Shown in pieces: positions 1-9,398 of a stretch of 64,000 nt of DNA. This DNA comes from Burkholderiales bacterium (GTDB lineage Bacteria > Pseudomonadota > Gammaproteobacteria > Burkholderiales > Burkholderiaceae_C). A program made the position numbers and the translations under genes. How positions within the stretch are numbered: the first letter of the stretch is position 1; the number at the start of each line of letters is the position of its first letter. Location of the stretch: NCBI GenBank assembly GCA_027484405.1, contig JAIXTA010000204.1, positions 1 through 64,000 on the forward strand, read 5' to 3'. The notes below the pieces were generated by a model, which was not told the DNA's origin, did no database searches, and saw nothing but the letters and a program-made list of their open reading frames with translations.

Positions 1-1521
1 CAGGCCATAGCTCGGTTTGACCTGGATCTGCGCCTCCACGCCGCTGGTCTGCTCGCGCGCGGTCACGTTCAGCAGGCCGTCGGCATCCACCTGGAAGGTC
101 ACGCGGATGCGCGCTGCGCCCGCAGCCATGGGCGGGATACCGCGCAGCTCAAAGCGCGCCAGGCTACGGCAATCGCTCACCAGCTCGCGCTCGCCCTGCA
201 CCACGTGAATGGCCATGGCGGTCTGGCCATCCTTGAAGGTGGTGAAGTCCTGCGCCATGGCGCAGGGAATGGTGCTGTTGCGCGGAATGACCTTCTCCGC
301 CAGACCGCCCATGGTCTCCAGACCCAGGGACAGCGGAATCACGTCCAGGAGCAGCCAGTCATCCTGCGCGGTCTTGTTGCCTGCGAGCACATTGGCCTGG
401 ATGGCGGCACCCACCGCCACGACCTCGTCGGGGTCGATATTCGACAACGCCGGCTGCTTGAAGAAGGTTTCCACGGCACGGCGCACCAGGGGCATGCGCG
501 TCGCGCCACCCACCAGCACCACGCCTTTCACGTCCTCGATGCGCAGCTCTGCATCGCGCAGGGCCTTGCGCACGGGCGTGATGGTCTTGGTAACCAGCAG
601 CTGAGTAATGGTCTCGAAGGTCTCGCGGTCGATGGCGACCTCGGCCACCGAGCCATCCGGCTTGCGGATAGGCACGAAGGCGCGCGTCTGGGTCGAGAGC
701 GACTCCTTGGCCTGCCGGCAGGCCATGAGCAGCGCACGCGTGGCCTGTGGCGAGAGCTGATCCACCGACACCTGGGCGCAGACCCAGTCAAAGATCGCGC
801 GATCGAAGTCATCCCCGCCCAGGGCAGAGTCGCCACCGGTGGCCAGCACCTCAAACACGCCGCGCGACAGCTTCAGGATCGAGATGTCGAAGGTGCCGCC
901 ACCCAGGTCATAGATGGCGTAGATGCCCTCGGCCGCGTTGTCCAGCCCGTAGGCCACGGCCGCCGCAGTGGGCTCATTGAGCAGGCGCAGCACGTTCAGG
1001 CCCGCCAGCCGGGCGGCGTCCTTGGTGGCCTGGCGCTGCGCATCGTCAAAGTAGGCGGGCACCGTGATCACGGCGCCCACCAGTTCGCCACCGAGAGCCT
1101 CCTCGGCCCGTTCACGCAAGGCTCGAAGAATCTCCGCGCTCACCTCCACCGGACTCTTCTCGCCGGCCACCGTGCGCAGCTTGACCATGCCCGGCGCATC
1201 GACGAATTCGTAAGGCACCTTGGACGCGAGCGCGTCCGCCAGGCCACGGCCCATGAAGCGCTTGGCCGAGATGATGGTGTTGTGCGGGTCCTGCGAAGCA
1301 CGCGCCAGGGCCTCATGCCCCACCAGATCCGCACCCTGAGCACCGTAATGCACCACACTGGGCAGCAGCGGCCGGCCTGCGCTGTCGGGCAGCACTTCAG
1401 CCACGCCGCTGCGCACCGTGGCTACCAGCGAGTTGGTCGTGCCCAGGTCGATGCCAACCGCAAGGCGATGCTGGTGCGGGGCAGTGGATTCGCCGGGTTC
1501 GGCAATTTGCAGGAGGGCCAT
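1..1521 (-). CDS. hscA: Fe-S cluster assembly chaperone HscA (3' end cut off)
   Basis: Specialised Hsp70 that, with HscB, releases the [2Fe-2S] cluster from the IscU scaffold to acceptor proteins in the cytoplasm. The visible 507 codons start at an ATG complementary to 1519-1521 and run off the left edge; the family is about 620 residues, so roughly the last 110 are missing. The nucleotide-binding domain shows GIDLGTTNS near residues 23-31, the second phosphate motif [10 protein letters not shown], and the adenosine motif GGATRMP. The start of the substrate-binding domain is present. It follows hscB by 51 bases on the same strand. HscA rather than DnaK is inferred from the isc neighbourhood. 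Confidence 0.95.
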   Translation of the reverse strand, partial: MALLQIAEPGESTAPHQHRLAVGIDLGTTNSLVATVRSGVAEVLPDSAGRPLLPSVVHYGAQGADLVGHEALARASQDPHNTIISAKRFMGRGLADALASKVPYEFVDAPGMVKLRTVAGEKSPVEVSAEILRALRERAEEALGGELVGAVITVPAYFDDAQRQATKDAARLAGLNVLRLLNEPTAAAVAYGLDNAAEGIYAIYDLGGGTFDISILKLSRGVFEVLATGGDSALGGDDFDRAIFDWVCAQVSVDQLSPQATRALLMACRQAKESLSTQTRAFVPIRKPDGSVAEVAIDRETFETITQLLVTKTITPVRKALRDAELRIEDVKGVVLVGGATRMPLVRRAVETFFKQPALSNIDPDEVVAVGAAIQANVLAGNKTAQDDWLLLDVIPLSLGLETMGGLAEKVIPRNSTIPCAMAQDFTTFKDGQTAMAIHVVQGERELVSDCRSLARFELRGIPPMAAGAARIRVTFQVDADGLLNVTAREQTSGVEAQIQVKPSYGL

Positions 1522-1572
1522 GGGCGTCTTGGAGCTCGGTTCTTCTTGTCTGCGAGTTGCGCGCGGCGCTGC

Positions 1573-2112
1573 TCAGCTGTCCAGGTGATCGAGCGACTCG
1601 GCCACCTCGGTGCGGAACTTGTCAATGAACATCAATTTTCTCACGCTGCCTGCAGCCGCTTGCAGGTCTGCGGCCGTATCGATCAGATCGGCAAGGTGCC
1701 TCAGCTCGCTCGCAAGAGCGGAGCGCACCTGGTCCTCAAGCCCCTCAAGCGCTGACCGATTGCGGCTTGAGCGTGCCTCATCCAGCGCCGCGCGCCACTC
1801 CATCTGCTGCACCAGGAATGCGCCCGACATGGCGGTGTTGGACTCGGCCTGTACATCGATGCCGACGAGCTTGAGCAGGTACTGCGCGCGCTTGGTCGGA
1901 TGCTTGAGCGTCTTGTAGCCCTCATTGGCTGCGGTGGCCCACTGCATGGCCACGCGTTGCTGCGCATCGCCCGCAGCCGCATGGCGATCGGGGTGGACGC
2001 GGCCCTGCACCTCGCGGTAGGCAGACTCCAGCTGCGCAAGATCGAGCTCGAACCTGCGCGGCAGGCCGAACAAGGCGAAGAAGTCGTTGAGATCGGACGA
2101 TGCAGCGCTCAA
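1573..2112 (-). CDS. hscB: Fe-S cluster co-chaperone HscB
   Basis: J-domain partner of HscA that delivers IscU to the chaperone and stimulates its ATPase. The 179-residue protein matches the usual HscB length. The J domain fills about residues 8-80 and carries the invariant HPD at 40-42 (as HPDR). The C-terminal part, about residues 95-175, is the helical region that binds IscU. It lies between iscA and hscA, but an intrinsic terminator separates it from iscA. Its start ATG sits 30-odd bases after that terminator's T-tract would end on this strand's transcript. Confidence 0.93.
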   Translation of the reverse strand: MSAASSDLNDFFALFGLPRRFELDLAQLESAYREVQGRVHPDRHAAAGDAQQRVAMQWATAANEGYKTLKHPTKRAQYLLKLVGIDVQAESNTAMSGAFLVQQMEWRAALDEARSSRNRSALEGLEDQVRSALASELRHLADLIDTAADLQAAAGSVRKLMFIDKFRTEVAESLDHLDS

Positions 2113-2123
2113 GGGAGACCCTT

Positions 2124-2160
2124 AGAAAACAAAACGCCCGCAGCCTGAGCGGTGCGGGCG
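2124..2160 (-). terminator. Intrinsic terminator/attenuator between iscA and hscB
   Basis: Eight-base perfect stem (CGCCCGCA at 2135-2142 pairing with TGCGGGCG at 2153-2160), a 10-base loop, and on the minus strand a following TTTTGTTTTCT tract. It reads in the direction of isc transcription, so it should reduce transcription of hscBA relative to iscRSUA. Confidence 0.75.
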
Positions 2161-2176
2161 CCGTGATCAGAACAAT

Positions 2177-2542
2177 TCAGACGCGGAAGGATTCTCCGCA
2201 GCCGCAGCGGTCCTTTTCGTTCGGATTGTTGAACTTGAAGCCTTCGTTCAGGCCTTCGCGCGTGTAGTCCAGCTCCATGCCCTGCAGGTAAGGCAGGCTC
2301 TTGGGGTCGACAAAGATGGTGACGCCGTGGGACTCGAAGCGTGCATCCTCGCCAGACGCTTCATCGACGAATTCGAGCTTGTAGGCCATGCCCGAGCAGC
2401 CCGTGGTGCGCACGCCCAGGCGCAGACCGACGCCCTTGCCACGTTTGGCCAGAAACTTCTGCACATGGCCGGCAGCACGCTCGGACAGCGTGACAGCTGC
2501 GGGCGCCTGTGCCACTTCCGGTGCGTCGATCACTTCAGCCAT
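2177..2542 (-). CDS. iscA: Iron-sulphur carrier protein IscA (HesB family)
   Basis: A-type carrier that receives or transfers Fe-S clusters during assembly. The 121-residue protein has the three family cysteines: one in TTGCSGMAY and two in the C-terminal DRCGCGESF. It is about 14 residues longer at the N-terminus than E. coli IscA; that extension is Ala/Pro-rich and probably flexible. Only one base separates it from the iscU stop, so the two are almost certainly co-transcribed and translationally linked. ErpA is the alternative, but position inside isc favours IscA. Confidence 0.92.
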   Translation of the reverse strand: MAEVIDAPEVAQAPAAVTLSERAAGHVQKFLAKRGKGVGLRLGVRTTGCSGMAYKLEFVDEASGEDARFESHGVTIFVDPKSLPYLQGMELDYTREGLNEGFKFNNPNEKDRCGCGESFRV

Positions 2543-2543
2543 T

Positions 2544-2954
2544 TCAGGCCGCCTGCTTCTGCTCGGCTGCTTCGCCGTGCTTGGCTTTGTAGTCCTGCAC
2601 TGCGGCCTTGATGGCGTCCTCGGCCAGGATCGAGCAGTGGATCTTGACGGGCGGCAGAGCCAGCTCTTCGGCGATCTGTGTGTTCTTGATCTCGAGCGCC
2701 TGGTCCAGGCTCTTGCCCTTGACCCACTCGGTGATCAACGAGGACGACGCGATGGCCGAACCGCAGCCGTAAGTCTTGAACTTGGCGTCCTCGATCAATC
2801 CGGTCGCGGGGTTGACCTTGATCTGCAGCTTCATGACGTCGCCGCAGGCAGGGGCACCGACCATGCCGGTCCCGACGCTGTCATCGCCCTTGTCGAAGGA
2901 GCCGACATTGCGCGGGTTCTCGTAGTGATCAATGACTTTTTCGCTGTAGGCCAT
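2544..2954 (-). CDS. iscU: Fe-S cluster scaffold IscU
   Basis: Scaffold on which [2Fe-2S] clusters are built from sulphur supplied by IscS. The 136-residue protein has the three ligand cysteines (Cys37 in GAPACGD, Cys64 in YGCGS, Cys107 in KIHCS), Asp39 next to the first, and the LPPVK motif at 100-104 that HscA recognises. It lies 27 bases after iscS and one base before iscA within the isc operon. Confidence 0.97.
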   Translation of the reverse strand: MAYSEKVIDHYENPRNVGSFDKGDDSVGTGMVGAPACGDVMKLQIKVNPATGLIEDAKFKTYGCGSAIASSSLITEWVKGKSLDQALEIKNTQIAEELALPPVKIHCSILAEDAIKAAVQDYKAKHGEAAEQKQAA

Positions 2955-2981
2955 GTTGAATCTCCGAATGCTTCTTTTTGC

Positions 2982-4193
2982 TCAGTGGGCAGCCCACTGC
3001 ACGGTGTTCAGATCAATGCCGTCCTTGTGCATCTCCCAGAGCGGAGACAGGTCACGCAGCTTGGCAATTTTGCTCTTGAGCAGATTGATGGCGAAATCCA
3101 CGTCCTCTTCCGTGGTGAAGCGGCCGATGGTGAACCGGATGGATGAGTGGGCCAGCTCGTCACTGCGGCCCAGTGCACGCAGCACATAGCTCGGCTCGAG
3201 GCTGGCTGAAGTACAGGCCGAGCCGGACGACACAGCGATATCCTTAATCGCCATGATGAGCGATTCACCTTCGACGAAGTTGAAGCTCATGTTCAGGTTG
3301 TGCGGCACGCGGTGCTCAAGGTCACCGTTGACGTAGGTTTCCTCGATCTGCGACAGACCCTTGACGAGCCGATCGCGCAGCATGCGCACCCGCTCGATCT
3401 CAGTGCCCATCTCGAGCTTGGCAAGACGGAATGCCTCGCCCATGCCAACAATCTGGTGAGAGGCCAGCGTGCCGGAGCGCAGCCCGCGCTCATGACCGCC
3501 GCCATGCATCTGTGCCTCCAGACGCACCCGCGGCTTTCGGCGCACATACAGAGCGCCTATGCCCTTGGGACCGTAGGTCTTGTGCGCCGTGAAGGTCATG
3601 AGGTCAACCTTCATCTTCTCCAGATCGATCTCGACCTTGCCGGTGGCCTGGGCGGCATCGCAATGAAAGATGATGCCCTTCTCGCGGCAAATCTCTCCGA
3701 TGCCAGGAATGTCCTGGATCACGCCGATTTCGTTGTTCACGAACATGACGGATACAAGGATCGTATCCGGGCGAATGGCTGCACGCAGCTGATCGAGCGT
3801 GATCAGGCCGTTTTCCTGCGGTTGGAGATAGGTCGCCTCGAATCCATGACGCTCCAGGTCGCGGAAGGTATCGAGCACAGCCTTGTGCTCGGTCTTGACC
3901 GTGATGATGTGCCGACCCTTGTCTTTGTAGAACTGCGCCGCGCCCTTGATGGCGAGGTTGTTGCCTTCCGTGGCACCGCTCGTCCAGACAATCTCACGCG
4001 GATCGGCGTTGACTAACGCAGCCACGTGCTCGCGAGCTTCTTCAACACCCTTCTCGGCTTCCCAGCCATAGCTGTGGCTGCGGGACGCGGGGTTGCCGAA
4101 CTGGCCGGTCAGGTAGGGAAGCATCTTCTCGACGACGCGCGGGTCCACCGGCGTGGTCGAGCTGTAGTCCATGTAGATAGGGGCTTTGAGCAT
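2982..4193 (-). CDS. iscS: Cysteine desulfurase IscS
   Basis: PLP enzyme that converts cysteine to alanine and supplies persulphide sulphur for Fe-S clusters and tRNA thiolation. The 403-residue product begins at [10 protein letters not shown], the family start, preceded by a GAGGGA ribosome site; the open frame continues upstream for 73 codons, but that part is not IscS-like. The PLP lysine is in FTAHKTYGP and the active-site cysteine loop in [10 protein letters not shown], both intact. It follows iscR by 47 bases. Confidence 0.96.
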   Translation of the reverse strand: MLKAPIYMDYSSTTPVDPRVVEKMLPYLTGQFGNPASRSHSYGWEAEKGVEEAREHVAALVNADPREIVWTSGATEGNNLAIKGAAQFYKDKGRHIITVKTEHKAVLDTFRDLERHGFEATYLQPQENGLITLDQLRAAIRPDTILVSVMFVNNEIGVIQDIPGIGEICREKGIIFHCDAAQATGKVEIDLEKMKVDLMTFTAHKTYGPKGIGALYVRRKPRVRLEAQMHGGGHERGLRSGTLASHQIVGMGEAFRLAKLEMGTEIERVRMLRDRLVKGLSQIEETYVNGDLEHRVPHNLNMSFNFVEGESLIMAIKDIAVSSGSACTSASLEPSYVLRALGRSDELAHSSIRFTIGRFTTEEDVDFAINLLKSKIAKLRDLSPLWEMHKDGIDLNTVQWAAH

Positions 4194-4240
4194 GGCGTTC
4201 CCTCGGAGGATGTTGTTCTGTGGGTCTGAAAATGTGGGGG

Positions 4241-4735
4241 TCAGGCGGCAATGCGTGCAGATTCTGAGCGCATGTCCTGCATCACGACCGATGCCTGCTG
4301 TTCCTGGCGCTGGCGTGCGACTTCCTTGTCCACCAGATCTTGTAGCGAGACGGAATCGAGGTAATCGACCATCTTGTGGTTCAGAGTTTCCCAGAGATCG
4401 TGCGTCATGCATTGCCCGCGGCGCCCGTTGGTGCCGGACTCGCAGTTCTGCTTGCCGCCACAGTTGGTGGCATCCAGTGGTTCATCAACCGCGTAGATGA
4501 CGTCAGCTACGGTGATCTTGTCCATCGCACGGGCCAGCGTGTACCCGCCGCCAGGGCCTCGAGTGCTTTCGACCAACTGGTGCCGACGCAACTTGCCGAA
4601 CAGCTGCTCAAGGTACGACAGGGAGATATTCTGCCGATCCGAGATGGCCGCCAGCGACACAGGCCCGCGCGTCTGGCGCAGGGCGAGGTCAAGCATCGCA
4701 GTAACGGCGAAACGGCCTTTTGTAGTGAGTCTCAT
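4241..4735 (-). CDS. iscR: Fe-S cluster-sensing repressor IscR (Rrf2 family)
   Basis: Represses the isc operon when it holds a [2Fe-2S] cluster. The 164-residue protein has an N-terminal winged helix (about residues 1-80) and ligand cysteines at 92, 98 and 109, with the ligand histidine at 112 in CMTHDLW. In E. coli IscR the same ligands are Cys92, Cys98, Cys104 and His107, so the loop here is five residues longer. It is the first gene of the isc operon, with an IscR-like operator over its own promoter. Confidence 0.95.
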   Translation of the reverse strand: MRLTTKGRFAVTAMLDLALRQTRGPVSLAAISDRQNISLSYLEQLFGKLRRHQLVESTRGPGGGYTLARAMDKITVADVIYAVDEPLDATNCGGKQNCESGTNGRRGQCMTHDLWETLNHKMVDYLDSVSLQDLVDKEVARQRQEQQASVVMQDMRSESARIAA

Positions 4736-4826
4736 GCGGCACTTCCTTTGGGGCGACCAGCAGACCGAGGTCTGCTGGACACCTGCTCAGATACGCACCC
4801 TGCGAAATCCGAGCAAGCTTGTCGAC

Positions 4827-4853
4827 ATTATAGAGTCCGACTAATCCAATCGG
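4827..4853 (-). promoter_or_regulatory. iscR promoter -10 with IscR type-1-like operator
   Basis: On the minus strand a perfect TATAAT lies at 4827-4832, about 92 bases upstream of iscR. Immediately upstream, 4836-4853 reads CCGATTGGATTAGTCGGA, which fits 15 of 18 positions of the core of the published E. coli type-1 IscR consensus (YYGACTRWWWYAGTCRRS). The -35 is weak, as at other regulated isc promoters. Autoregulation by IscR is inferred. Confidence 0.7.
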
Positions 4854-4865
4854 GTTCCCGGCAAG

Positions 4866-4896
4866 AAAAAAGCCCGGAGTTCGTCCGGGCTTTTTT
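4866..4896 (-). terminator. Intrinsic terminator after the tyrosine phosphatase gene
   Basis: Symmetric hairpin: AGCCCGGA (4871-4878), five-base loop, TCCGGGCT (4884-4891), flanked by A6 and T6 so it could work in both directions. On the minus strand it ends the phosphatase transcript just before the iscR promoter. Confidence 0.88.
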
Positions 4897-4923
4897 GTCG
4901 CACCGCAAGGTGCATGAACTGCA

Positions 4924-5415
4924 TCAGGCAGCGGCGTACATGTTGGCGCGCTTGCGCACCACATCCACCAACCCCGAGCAAGCGTCTTCGACTAGGTCGA
5001 GCACCTTGGAGAACCCTTCCGGGCCTCCGTAGTACGGGTCGGGCACGGTCGCTTCTTCATGATCGCTGGCAAAGCGCATCAGGAGCATGAGCTTGTGCTT
5101 GTACTGCTTAGGGCAGATTTGTTGCAAAAGCGTCAAGTTATCCCAGTCCATCGCTAGGATGTAATCGAATTCGCGAAAGTCGTCGACCGTGATCTGGCGG
5201 GCACGCAAATCCGTCACGTCGTAGCCGCGCTTGCGGCAGGCGGCCTGAGTGCGGGTGTCCGGCGCCTCGCCCACGTGGTACGCATGAGTACCCGCGGAAT
5301 CAACGCGAACTTCAGACTCGAGATTGGCCGACTTGACCATGGCGCGGAACACGCCTTCTGCCGCGGGAGAACGGCAAATATTGCCCATGCAGACGAAGAG
5401 GATGCTCGTTTTCAT
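4924..5415 (-). CDS. Low-molecular-weight protein tyrosine phosphatase
   Basis: Cytoplasmic phosphatase of the LMW-PTP fold. The start is MKTSILFVCMGNICRS; the frame is open for 22 more codons upstream, but the family begins here, and the promoter at 5425-5453 lies inside that stretch. The P-loop C-x5-R-S has Cys9 as nucleophile and Arg15, and the general-acid Asp126 is in DPYYGG. The 163-residue length is normal. It is a single-gene unit between uvrB and isc with its own promoter and terminator. The substrate is unknown. Confidence 0.9.
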   Translation of the reverse strand: MKTSILFVCMGNICRSPAAEGVFRAMVKSANLESEVRVDSAGTHAYHVGEAPDTRTQAACRKRGYDVTDLRARQITVDDFREFDYILAMDWDNLTLLQQICPKQYKHKLMLLMRFASDHEEATVPDPYYGGPEGFSKVLDLVEDACSGLVDVVRKRANMYAAA

Positions 5416-5424
5416 AGTTTTGTC

Positions 5425-5453
5425 ACTGTACGTGTTGCACCGCAAAAACTCAA
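5425..5453 (-). promoter_or_regulatory. Sigma-70 promoter of the tyrosine phosphatase gene
   Basis: Minus strand: -35 TTGAGT (5448-5453), 17-base spacer, -10 TACAGT (5425-5430), about ten bases before the ATG at 5415. This predicts a very short leader, or a leaderless transcript. Confidence 0.55.
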
Positions 5454-5603
5454 TAGTTTGGACGCCCCGATCTAATGCCATTTCGACCGGATCACCCCTA
5501 TTGACTTGGGATGTGAGCTCGAGTTTCCAAGTCCCGTTGTCGACCGATCTCAGGCGAGACTGGAGCTTGACCTCAAAGACTTGGATGCAGAAAAAGCACA
5601 GGT

Positions 5604-7724
5604 CTAGCGTCGACCACTCAGTGACACGATCGACCCATCGGCATCTGCCCCAAACGCTTGCTCACGCAACACGCTGAGTTGATCCCGAAGTTGCGCCGCA
5701 CGCTCAAACTCGAGGTTCCGGGCGGCTTCCATCATGAGTTTTTCGAGCCGCTTGATTTCCTTGCCGAGATCCTTCTCGGACAGGGTTTCGTAGCTCTTTC
5801 GGGCCTCGGCAGCCTTCTGCTCCTTGCGGCTATCAGACTGGCTGAACACCCCGTCAATCAGCTCCTTGATCTGCTTGACCACGCCGCGCGGCGTGATGCC
5901 GTGCGCCGCGTTGAACGCCACCTGCTTCTCGCGCCGCCGGTTGGTTTCGTCGATCGCAGTCTTCATCGAGTCGGTCACGACATCACCATAAAGAATGGCC
6001 TTCCCGTTGAGATTTCTGGCAGCTCGGCCGATGGTCTGGATCAGGCTTCGGCCACTGCGCAGAAAGCCTTCCTTGTCCGCATCCAGAATGGCCACCAGAG
6101 ACACCTCGGGAATGTCCAGCCCTTCGCGCAGCAGGTTGATGCCGACCAGAACATCGAACATCCCCAGACGCAGGTCGCGCAGAATCTCCACGCGCTCCAC
6201 GGTGTCGATGTCGCTGTGCAGGTAGCGCACCTTGACGCCGTTCTCGCTCAGGAAGTCGGTCAGGTCCTCGGCCATGCGCTTGGTCAGCGTGGTCACGAGC
6301 ACGCGCTCGCTCTTTTCCACCCGGTCGCGGATCTCGGAAAGCACATCATCCACCTGACTGGACGCCGGGCGCACCTCGACGATCGGATCGATCAAGCCAG
6401 TCGGACGCACAACCTGCTCGACCGTGTTGTCCGCACGCTTGGTCTCATAGTCCGCCGGCGTCGCTGACACAAAGATGGTCTGTGGCATCTTGCGCTCGAA
6501 CTCCTCGAACTTAAGCGGACGGTTGTCCATGGCACTCGGCAGCCGGAATCCGTACTCGACCAAGGTCTGCTTGCGGGACCGATCGCCGTTGTACATGCCA
6601 TTGAGCTGCCCCATCATCACATGACTCTCGTCAATGATCATCAAGGCGTCGTCAGGCAGATAGTCGATCAGTGTGGGGGGCGGATCGCCTGGCTTGGCAC
6701 CCGAAAAGTGCCGGCTGTAGTTCTCGATACCCTTGCAGAAACCCAGCTCCTGCAGCATTTCCAGATCAAAGCGGGTGCGCTGCTCGATGCGCTGCGCCTC
6801 GACGAGCTTGTTTTCCTTGACGAAGAAGTCCAAGCGTTCCCGCAGTTCGTCCTTGATGGTTTCAATCGCACGAAGAACGGTGGGCCGCGGCGTGACGTAG
6901 TGCGAGCCCGGATAAACCGTGAAGCGTGGAATCTTCTGACGGGTGCGGCCCGTGAGCGGATCGAACAACGTGATGGAGTCGATCTGGTCGTCAAAAAGCT
7001 CGATTCGAATCGCAAGCTCTGCATGCTCTGCTGGAAAGACGTCGATCGTGTCGCCGCGCACACGGAAGTTGCCGCGGGTGAAGTCCAGATCCGTTCGCGT
7101 GTACTGCATCGCCACCAAGCGCGCGATGATGTCGCGCTGGCTGAGCTTGTCACCCACACGCAAGATCAGGATCATCGCGTGGTACTCGTTGGGATTGCCG
7201 ATGCCGTAGATGCAGCTGACAGTCGCCACGATCACGGTGTCGCGCCGCTCCAGCAGGCTCTTGGTGGCCGACAGGCGCATCTGCTCGATGTGCTCGTTGA
7301 TCGAACTGTCCTTCTCGATGAACAGATCGCGCTGCGGTACGTAGGCCTCCGGCTGGTAATAGTCGTAATAGCTGACGAAGTACTCCACCGCATTCTGCGG
7401 GAAGAACTCCCGCATCTCTGCATACAACTGGGCTGCGAGGGTCTTGTTTGGCGCCAATACGAGGGCCGGACGCCCCATCCGGGCAATCACGTTGGCCATG
7501 GTGTAGGTCTTGCCCGAGCCGGTGACACCCAGGAGCGTCTGAAAACTCAGGCCGTCACGGATGCCCTCCACGAGCCCGGCGATCGCCGCCGGCTGGTCCC
7601 CCGCAGGCGGAAAGGGCTGGAACAGGCGAAACGGGCTGTCCGGAAAGCTGACGAATTCGCCTGCAGGCACCTCTTCTGGGGCCTCACCCGAAGGCGGAAG
7701 GTTGTTGGAGGAGGATGAGCTCAT
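5604..7724 (-). CDS. uvrB: Excinuclease ABC subunit B
   Basis: DNA-damage-verifying helicase subunit of nucleotide excision repair; it takes damaged DNA from UvrA and recruits UvrC. The start at MSSSSSNN gives 706 residues; the frame is open for 22 codons more, but these overlap the promoter region. The Walker A GVTGSGKT lies at 66-73, followed by the beta-hairpin region with [10 protein letters not shown], helicase motifs DESHVMM and QTIGRAARN, and a C-terminal UVR motif (about residues 655-690) that binds UvrC. An N-terminal Ser/Pro-rich extension of about 30 residues is absent from E. coli UvrB. It is monocistronic and divergent from the aminotransferase. Confidence 0.97.
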   Translation of the reverse strand: MSSSSSNNLPPSGEAPEEVPAGEFVSFPDSPFRLFQPFPPAGDQPAAIAGLVEGIRDGLSFQTLLGVTGSGKTYTMANVIARMGRPALVLAPNKTLAAQLYAEMREFFPQNAVEYFVSYYDYYQPEAYVPQRDLFIEKDSSINEHIEQMRLSATKSLLERRDTVIVATVSCIYGIGNPNEYHAMILILRVGDKLSQRDIIARLVAMQYTRTDLDFTRGNFRVRGDTIDVFPAEHAELAIRIELFDDQIDSITLFDPLTGRTRQKIPRFTVYPGSHYVTPRPTVLRAIETIKDELRERLDFFVKENKLVEAQRIEQRTRFDLEMLQELGFCKGIENYSRHFSGAKPGDPPPTLIDYLPDDALMIIDESHVMMGQLNGMYNGDRSRKQTLVEYGFRLPSAMDNRPLKFEEFERKMPQTIFVSATPADYETKRADNTVEQVVRPTGLIDPIVEVRPASSQVDDVLSEIRDRVEKSERVLVTTLTKRMAEDLTDFLSENGVKVRYLHSDIDTVERVEILRDLRLGMFDVLVGINLLREGLDIPEVSLVAILDADKEGFLRSGRSLIQTIGRAARNLNGKAILYGDVVTDSMKTAIDETNRRREKQVAFNAAHGITPRGVVKQIKELIDGVFSQSDSRKEQKAAEARKSYETLSEKDLGKEIKRLEKLMMEAARNLEFERAAQLRDQLSVLREQAFGADADGSIVSLSGRR

Positions 7725-7751
7725 GGGAGATATGCACTTTCGGCATGGGCA

Positions 7752-7795
7752 CGCTGCAGCGCACCGATAAAATGCGTTGCAGCGCAGCAAGTCAA
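7752..7795 (-). promoter_or_regulatory. uvrB promoter with 12-bp palindrome around the -10
   Basis: Minus strand: -35 TTGACT (7790-7795), exactly 17 bases, -10 TTTTAT (7767-7772). An inverted repeat with 12-base arms and one mismatch (7752-7763 and 7773-7784) encloses the -10, a layout typical of a repressor operator. No CTG-N10-CAG SOS box is present. The regulator is unknown. Confidence 0.6.
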
Positions 7796-7923
7796 CGTTC
7801 GAGTGTAGGAAACATTCTTGCTGCCAGCTCCTGCCAGCCGCCTGTCAGGAGATCGCGCCCGCAATCTGCGGCGCACAACTGAACACCGCTCGCTCATCAC
7901 TCGCACCATCCGTCGGAGAATCC

Positions 7924-9126
7924 ATGTCCGCCTCGCTATTCGCCCAGGTCGAACTCGCCCCCCGTGATCCCATTCTTGGCCTGAACGAGGCCTTCAATGC
8001 GGACACCCGGACAAACAAGGTGAACCTGGGTGTCGGCGTGTACTTCACCGACGAAGGCAAGATTCCCCTGCTCAAGGCCGTCCGCGAGGCCGAGCGCCAG
8101 CGCCTGGAAGCCGCCGCCGCCCGCGGCTACCTGCCCATCGAGGGCATCGCGGCCTACAACCAAGCTGTGCAAGGCCTGCTGCTGGGCAAGGACAGCTCGC
8201 TGATCGCAGCGGGCCGAGTGATCACCGCCCAGGCGCTGGGGGGGACCGGTGCGCTGAAGATCGGCGCTGACTTCCTCAAGCGCATCACACCGAATTCGGT
8301 TGTTGCCATCAGCGACCCGAGCTGGGAGAACCACCGCGCGCTCTTCGAAAGCGCAGGTTTCACGGCCAGGAACTACCGCTACTACGACCCCGCCACCAGC
8401 GGTCTGGACTATGCCGGCATGCTGGCAGACCTCAAGGCACTGCCGCCCGAGAGCATCGTGGTGCTGCACGCGTGCTGCCACAACCCGACCGGTGTGGACC
8501 TGAACACCGACCAGTGGAAGGAGGTCGTGACCGCCTGCAAGACTGGCGACCTGATCCCCTTCCTCGACATGGCCTATCAGGGCTTTGCCGAAGGCATCGA
8601 AGCTGACGGCGCAGCCGTGCGCCTGTTCGCCGACAGCGGGCTGTCGTTCTTCGTGTCCAGCAGCTTCTCGAAAAGCTTCTCGCTTTACGGCGAACGCGTC
8701 GGTGCGCTGTCGATCATCACGGGCAGCAAGGATGAGGCAACCCGCGTGCTCAGCCAGGAAAAGCGTGTGATCCGCACCAACTATTCCAACCCGCCCACGC
8801 ATGGCGGCACGGTCGTGGCCACGGTACTCAACTCGCCGGAACTGCGTGCAATGTGGGAAGCCGAACTCGGCGAAATGCGAGACCGCATCAAGCTCATGCG
8901 CAACCAGTTCGTCTCGAAGCTGGCTGCCAAGGGAGCCAAGCGCGATTTCAGCTTTGTGAACCACCAGCGCGGCATGTTCAGCTACACCGGCCTGTCCGCC
9001 GCGCAAGTCGAGCGTCTGCAAAAGGAGTTCGGCATCTATGCAGTGTCGACCGGCCGCATCTGCGTGGCTGCGCTGAACAGCAAGAACATCGACGCCGTGG
9101 TGGATGCCGTCGCCGCGGTGCTTTGA
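7924..9126 (+). CDS. Aspartate/aromatic amino acid aminotransferase (class I)
   Basis: PLP-dependent transaminase that exchanges the amino group between aspartate or aromatic amino acids and 2-oxoglutarate. The 400-residue protein (MSASLFAQVE start) aligns along its length with the TyrB/AspC family: substrate-helix NLGVGVYFTDEG, PLP contact HACCHNPTG near 182-190, the Schiff-base lysine Lys250 in SSSFSKSFS, and the C-terminal carboxylate arginine in GRICVAALN. Whether aspartate or aromatic substrates are preferred cannot be read from sequence. It diverges from uvrB across a 199-base gap and is followed by tRNA-Asn. Confidence 0.9.
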   Translation: MSASLFAQVELAPRDPILGLNEAFNADTRTNKVNLGVGVYFTDEGKIPLLKAVREAERQRLEAAAARGYLPIEGIAAYNQAVQGLLLGKDSSLIAAGRVITAQALGGTGALKIGADFLKRITPNSVVAISDPSWENHRALFESAGFTARNYRYYDPATSGLDYAGMLADLKALPPESIVVLHACCHNPTGVDLNTDQWKEVVTACKTGDLIPFLDMAYQGFAEGIEADGAAVRLFADSGLSFFVSSSFSKSFSLYGERVGALSIITGSKDEATRVLSQEKRVIRTNYSNPPTHGGTVVATVLNSPELRAMWEAELGEMRDRIKLMRNQFVSKLAAKGAKRDFSFVNHQRGMFSYTGLSAAQVERLQKEFGIYAVSTGRICVAALNSKNIDAVVDAVAAVL

Positions 9127-9139
9127 TCCAGGAGTCGAT

Positions 9140-9168
9140 TTGAGCGAGTCCAAATCATCAGCTATACT
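9140..9168 (+). promoter_or_regulatory. Sigma-70 promoter of tRNA-Asn
   Basis: -35 TTGAGC (9140-9145), 17-base spacer, -10 TATACT (9163-9168), ending 15 bases before the tRNA. An 8-base inverted repeat (AGTCCAAA 9147-9154, TTTGGACT 9169-9176) brackets the -10. It may be an operator or a weak terminator hairpin for the aminotransferase transcript. Confidence 0.6.
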
Positions 9169-9183
9169 TTTGGACTTCGTTGA

Positions 9184-9259
9184 TCCCCGATAGCTCAGTC
9201 GGTAGAGCGCCGGACTGTTAATCCGTAGGTCCCTGGTTCGAGCCCAGGTCGGGGAGCCA
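9184..9259 (+). tRNA. tRNA-Asn (anticodon GUU)
   Basis: Full cloverleaf: acceptor TCCCCGA pairing with TCGGGGA, D-arm GCTC/GAGC, anticodon loop CTGTTAA with GTT, T-arm loop GTTCGAGC, discriminator G, and encoded CCA ending at 9259. It has its own promoter upstream and an intrinsic terminator 11 bases downstream, so it is an independent transcription unit. Confidence 0.98.
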
Positions 9260-9269
9260 GATCAAAGAA

Positions 9270-9296
9270 AGGCCCGCCAGTTTGGCGGGCCTTTTG
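9270..9296 (+). terminator. Intrinsic terminator of tRNA-Asn
   Basis: Ten-base stem AGGCCCGCCA (9270-9279) with TGGCGGGCCT (9283-9292), a three-base loop, then CTTTTG. It follows the tRNA directly. Confidence 0.88.
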
Positions 9297-9398
9297 CATT
9301 GCGGCCCCAGACTGCGTGCGATCTCGATCAGCCCGAGGAGTTGCGCTACTCGCTCCGTGAGCAGCCAGTCAATGCTCCTTACGTCGAACCGCTCATTC

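Noticed and set aside
205..1755. Long plus-strand ORF (516 codons) opposite hscA
   Set aside because: It is the antisense of an unambiguous hscA/hscB region; open frames opposite GC-rich genes are common, and the peptide is His/Gln/Arg-rich without domains.
7725..7923. SOS box for uvrB
   Set aside because: Several CTG...CAG pairs occur, but none has the 10-base spacing. The palindrome reported instead is not a LexA site.
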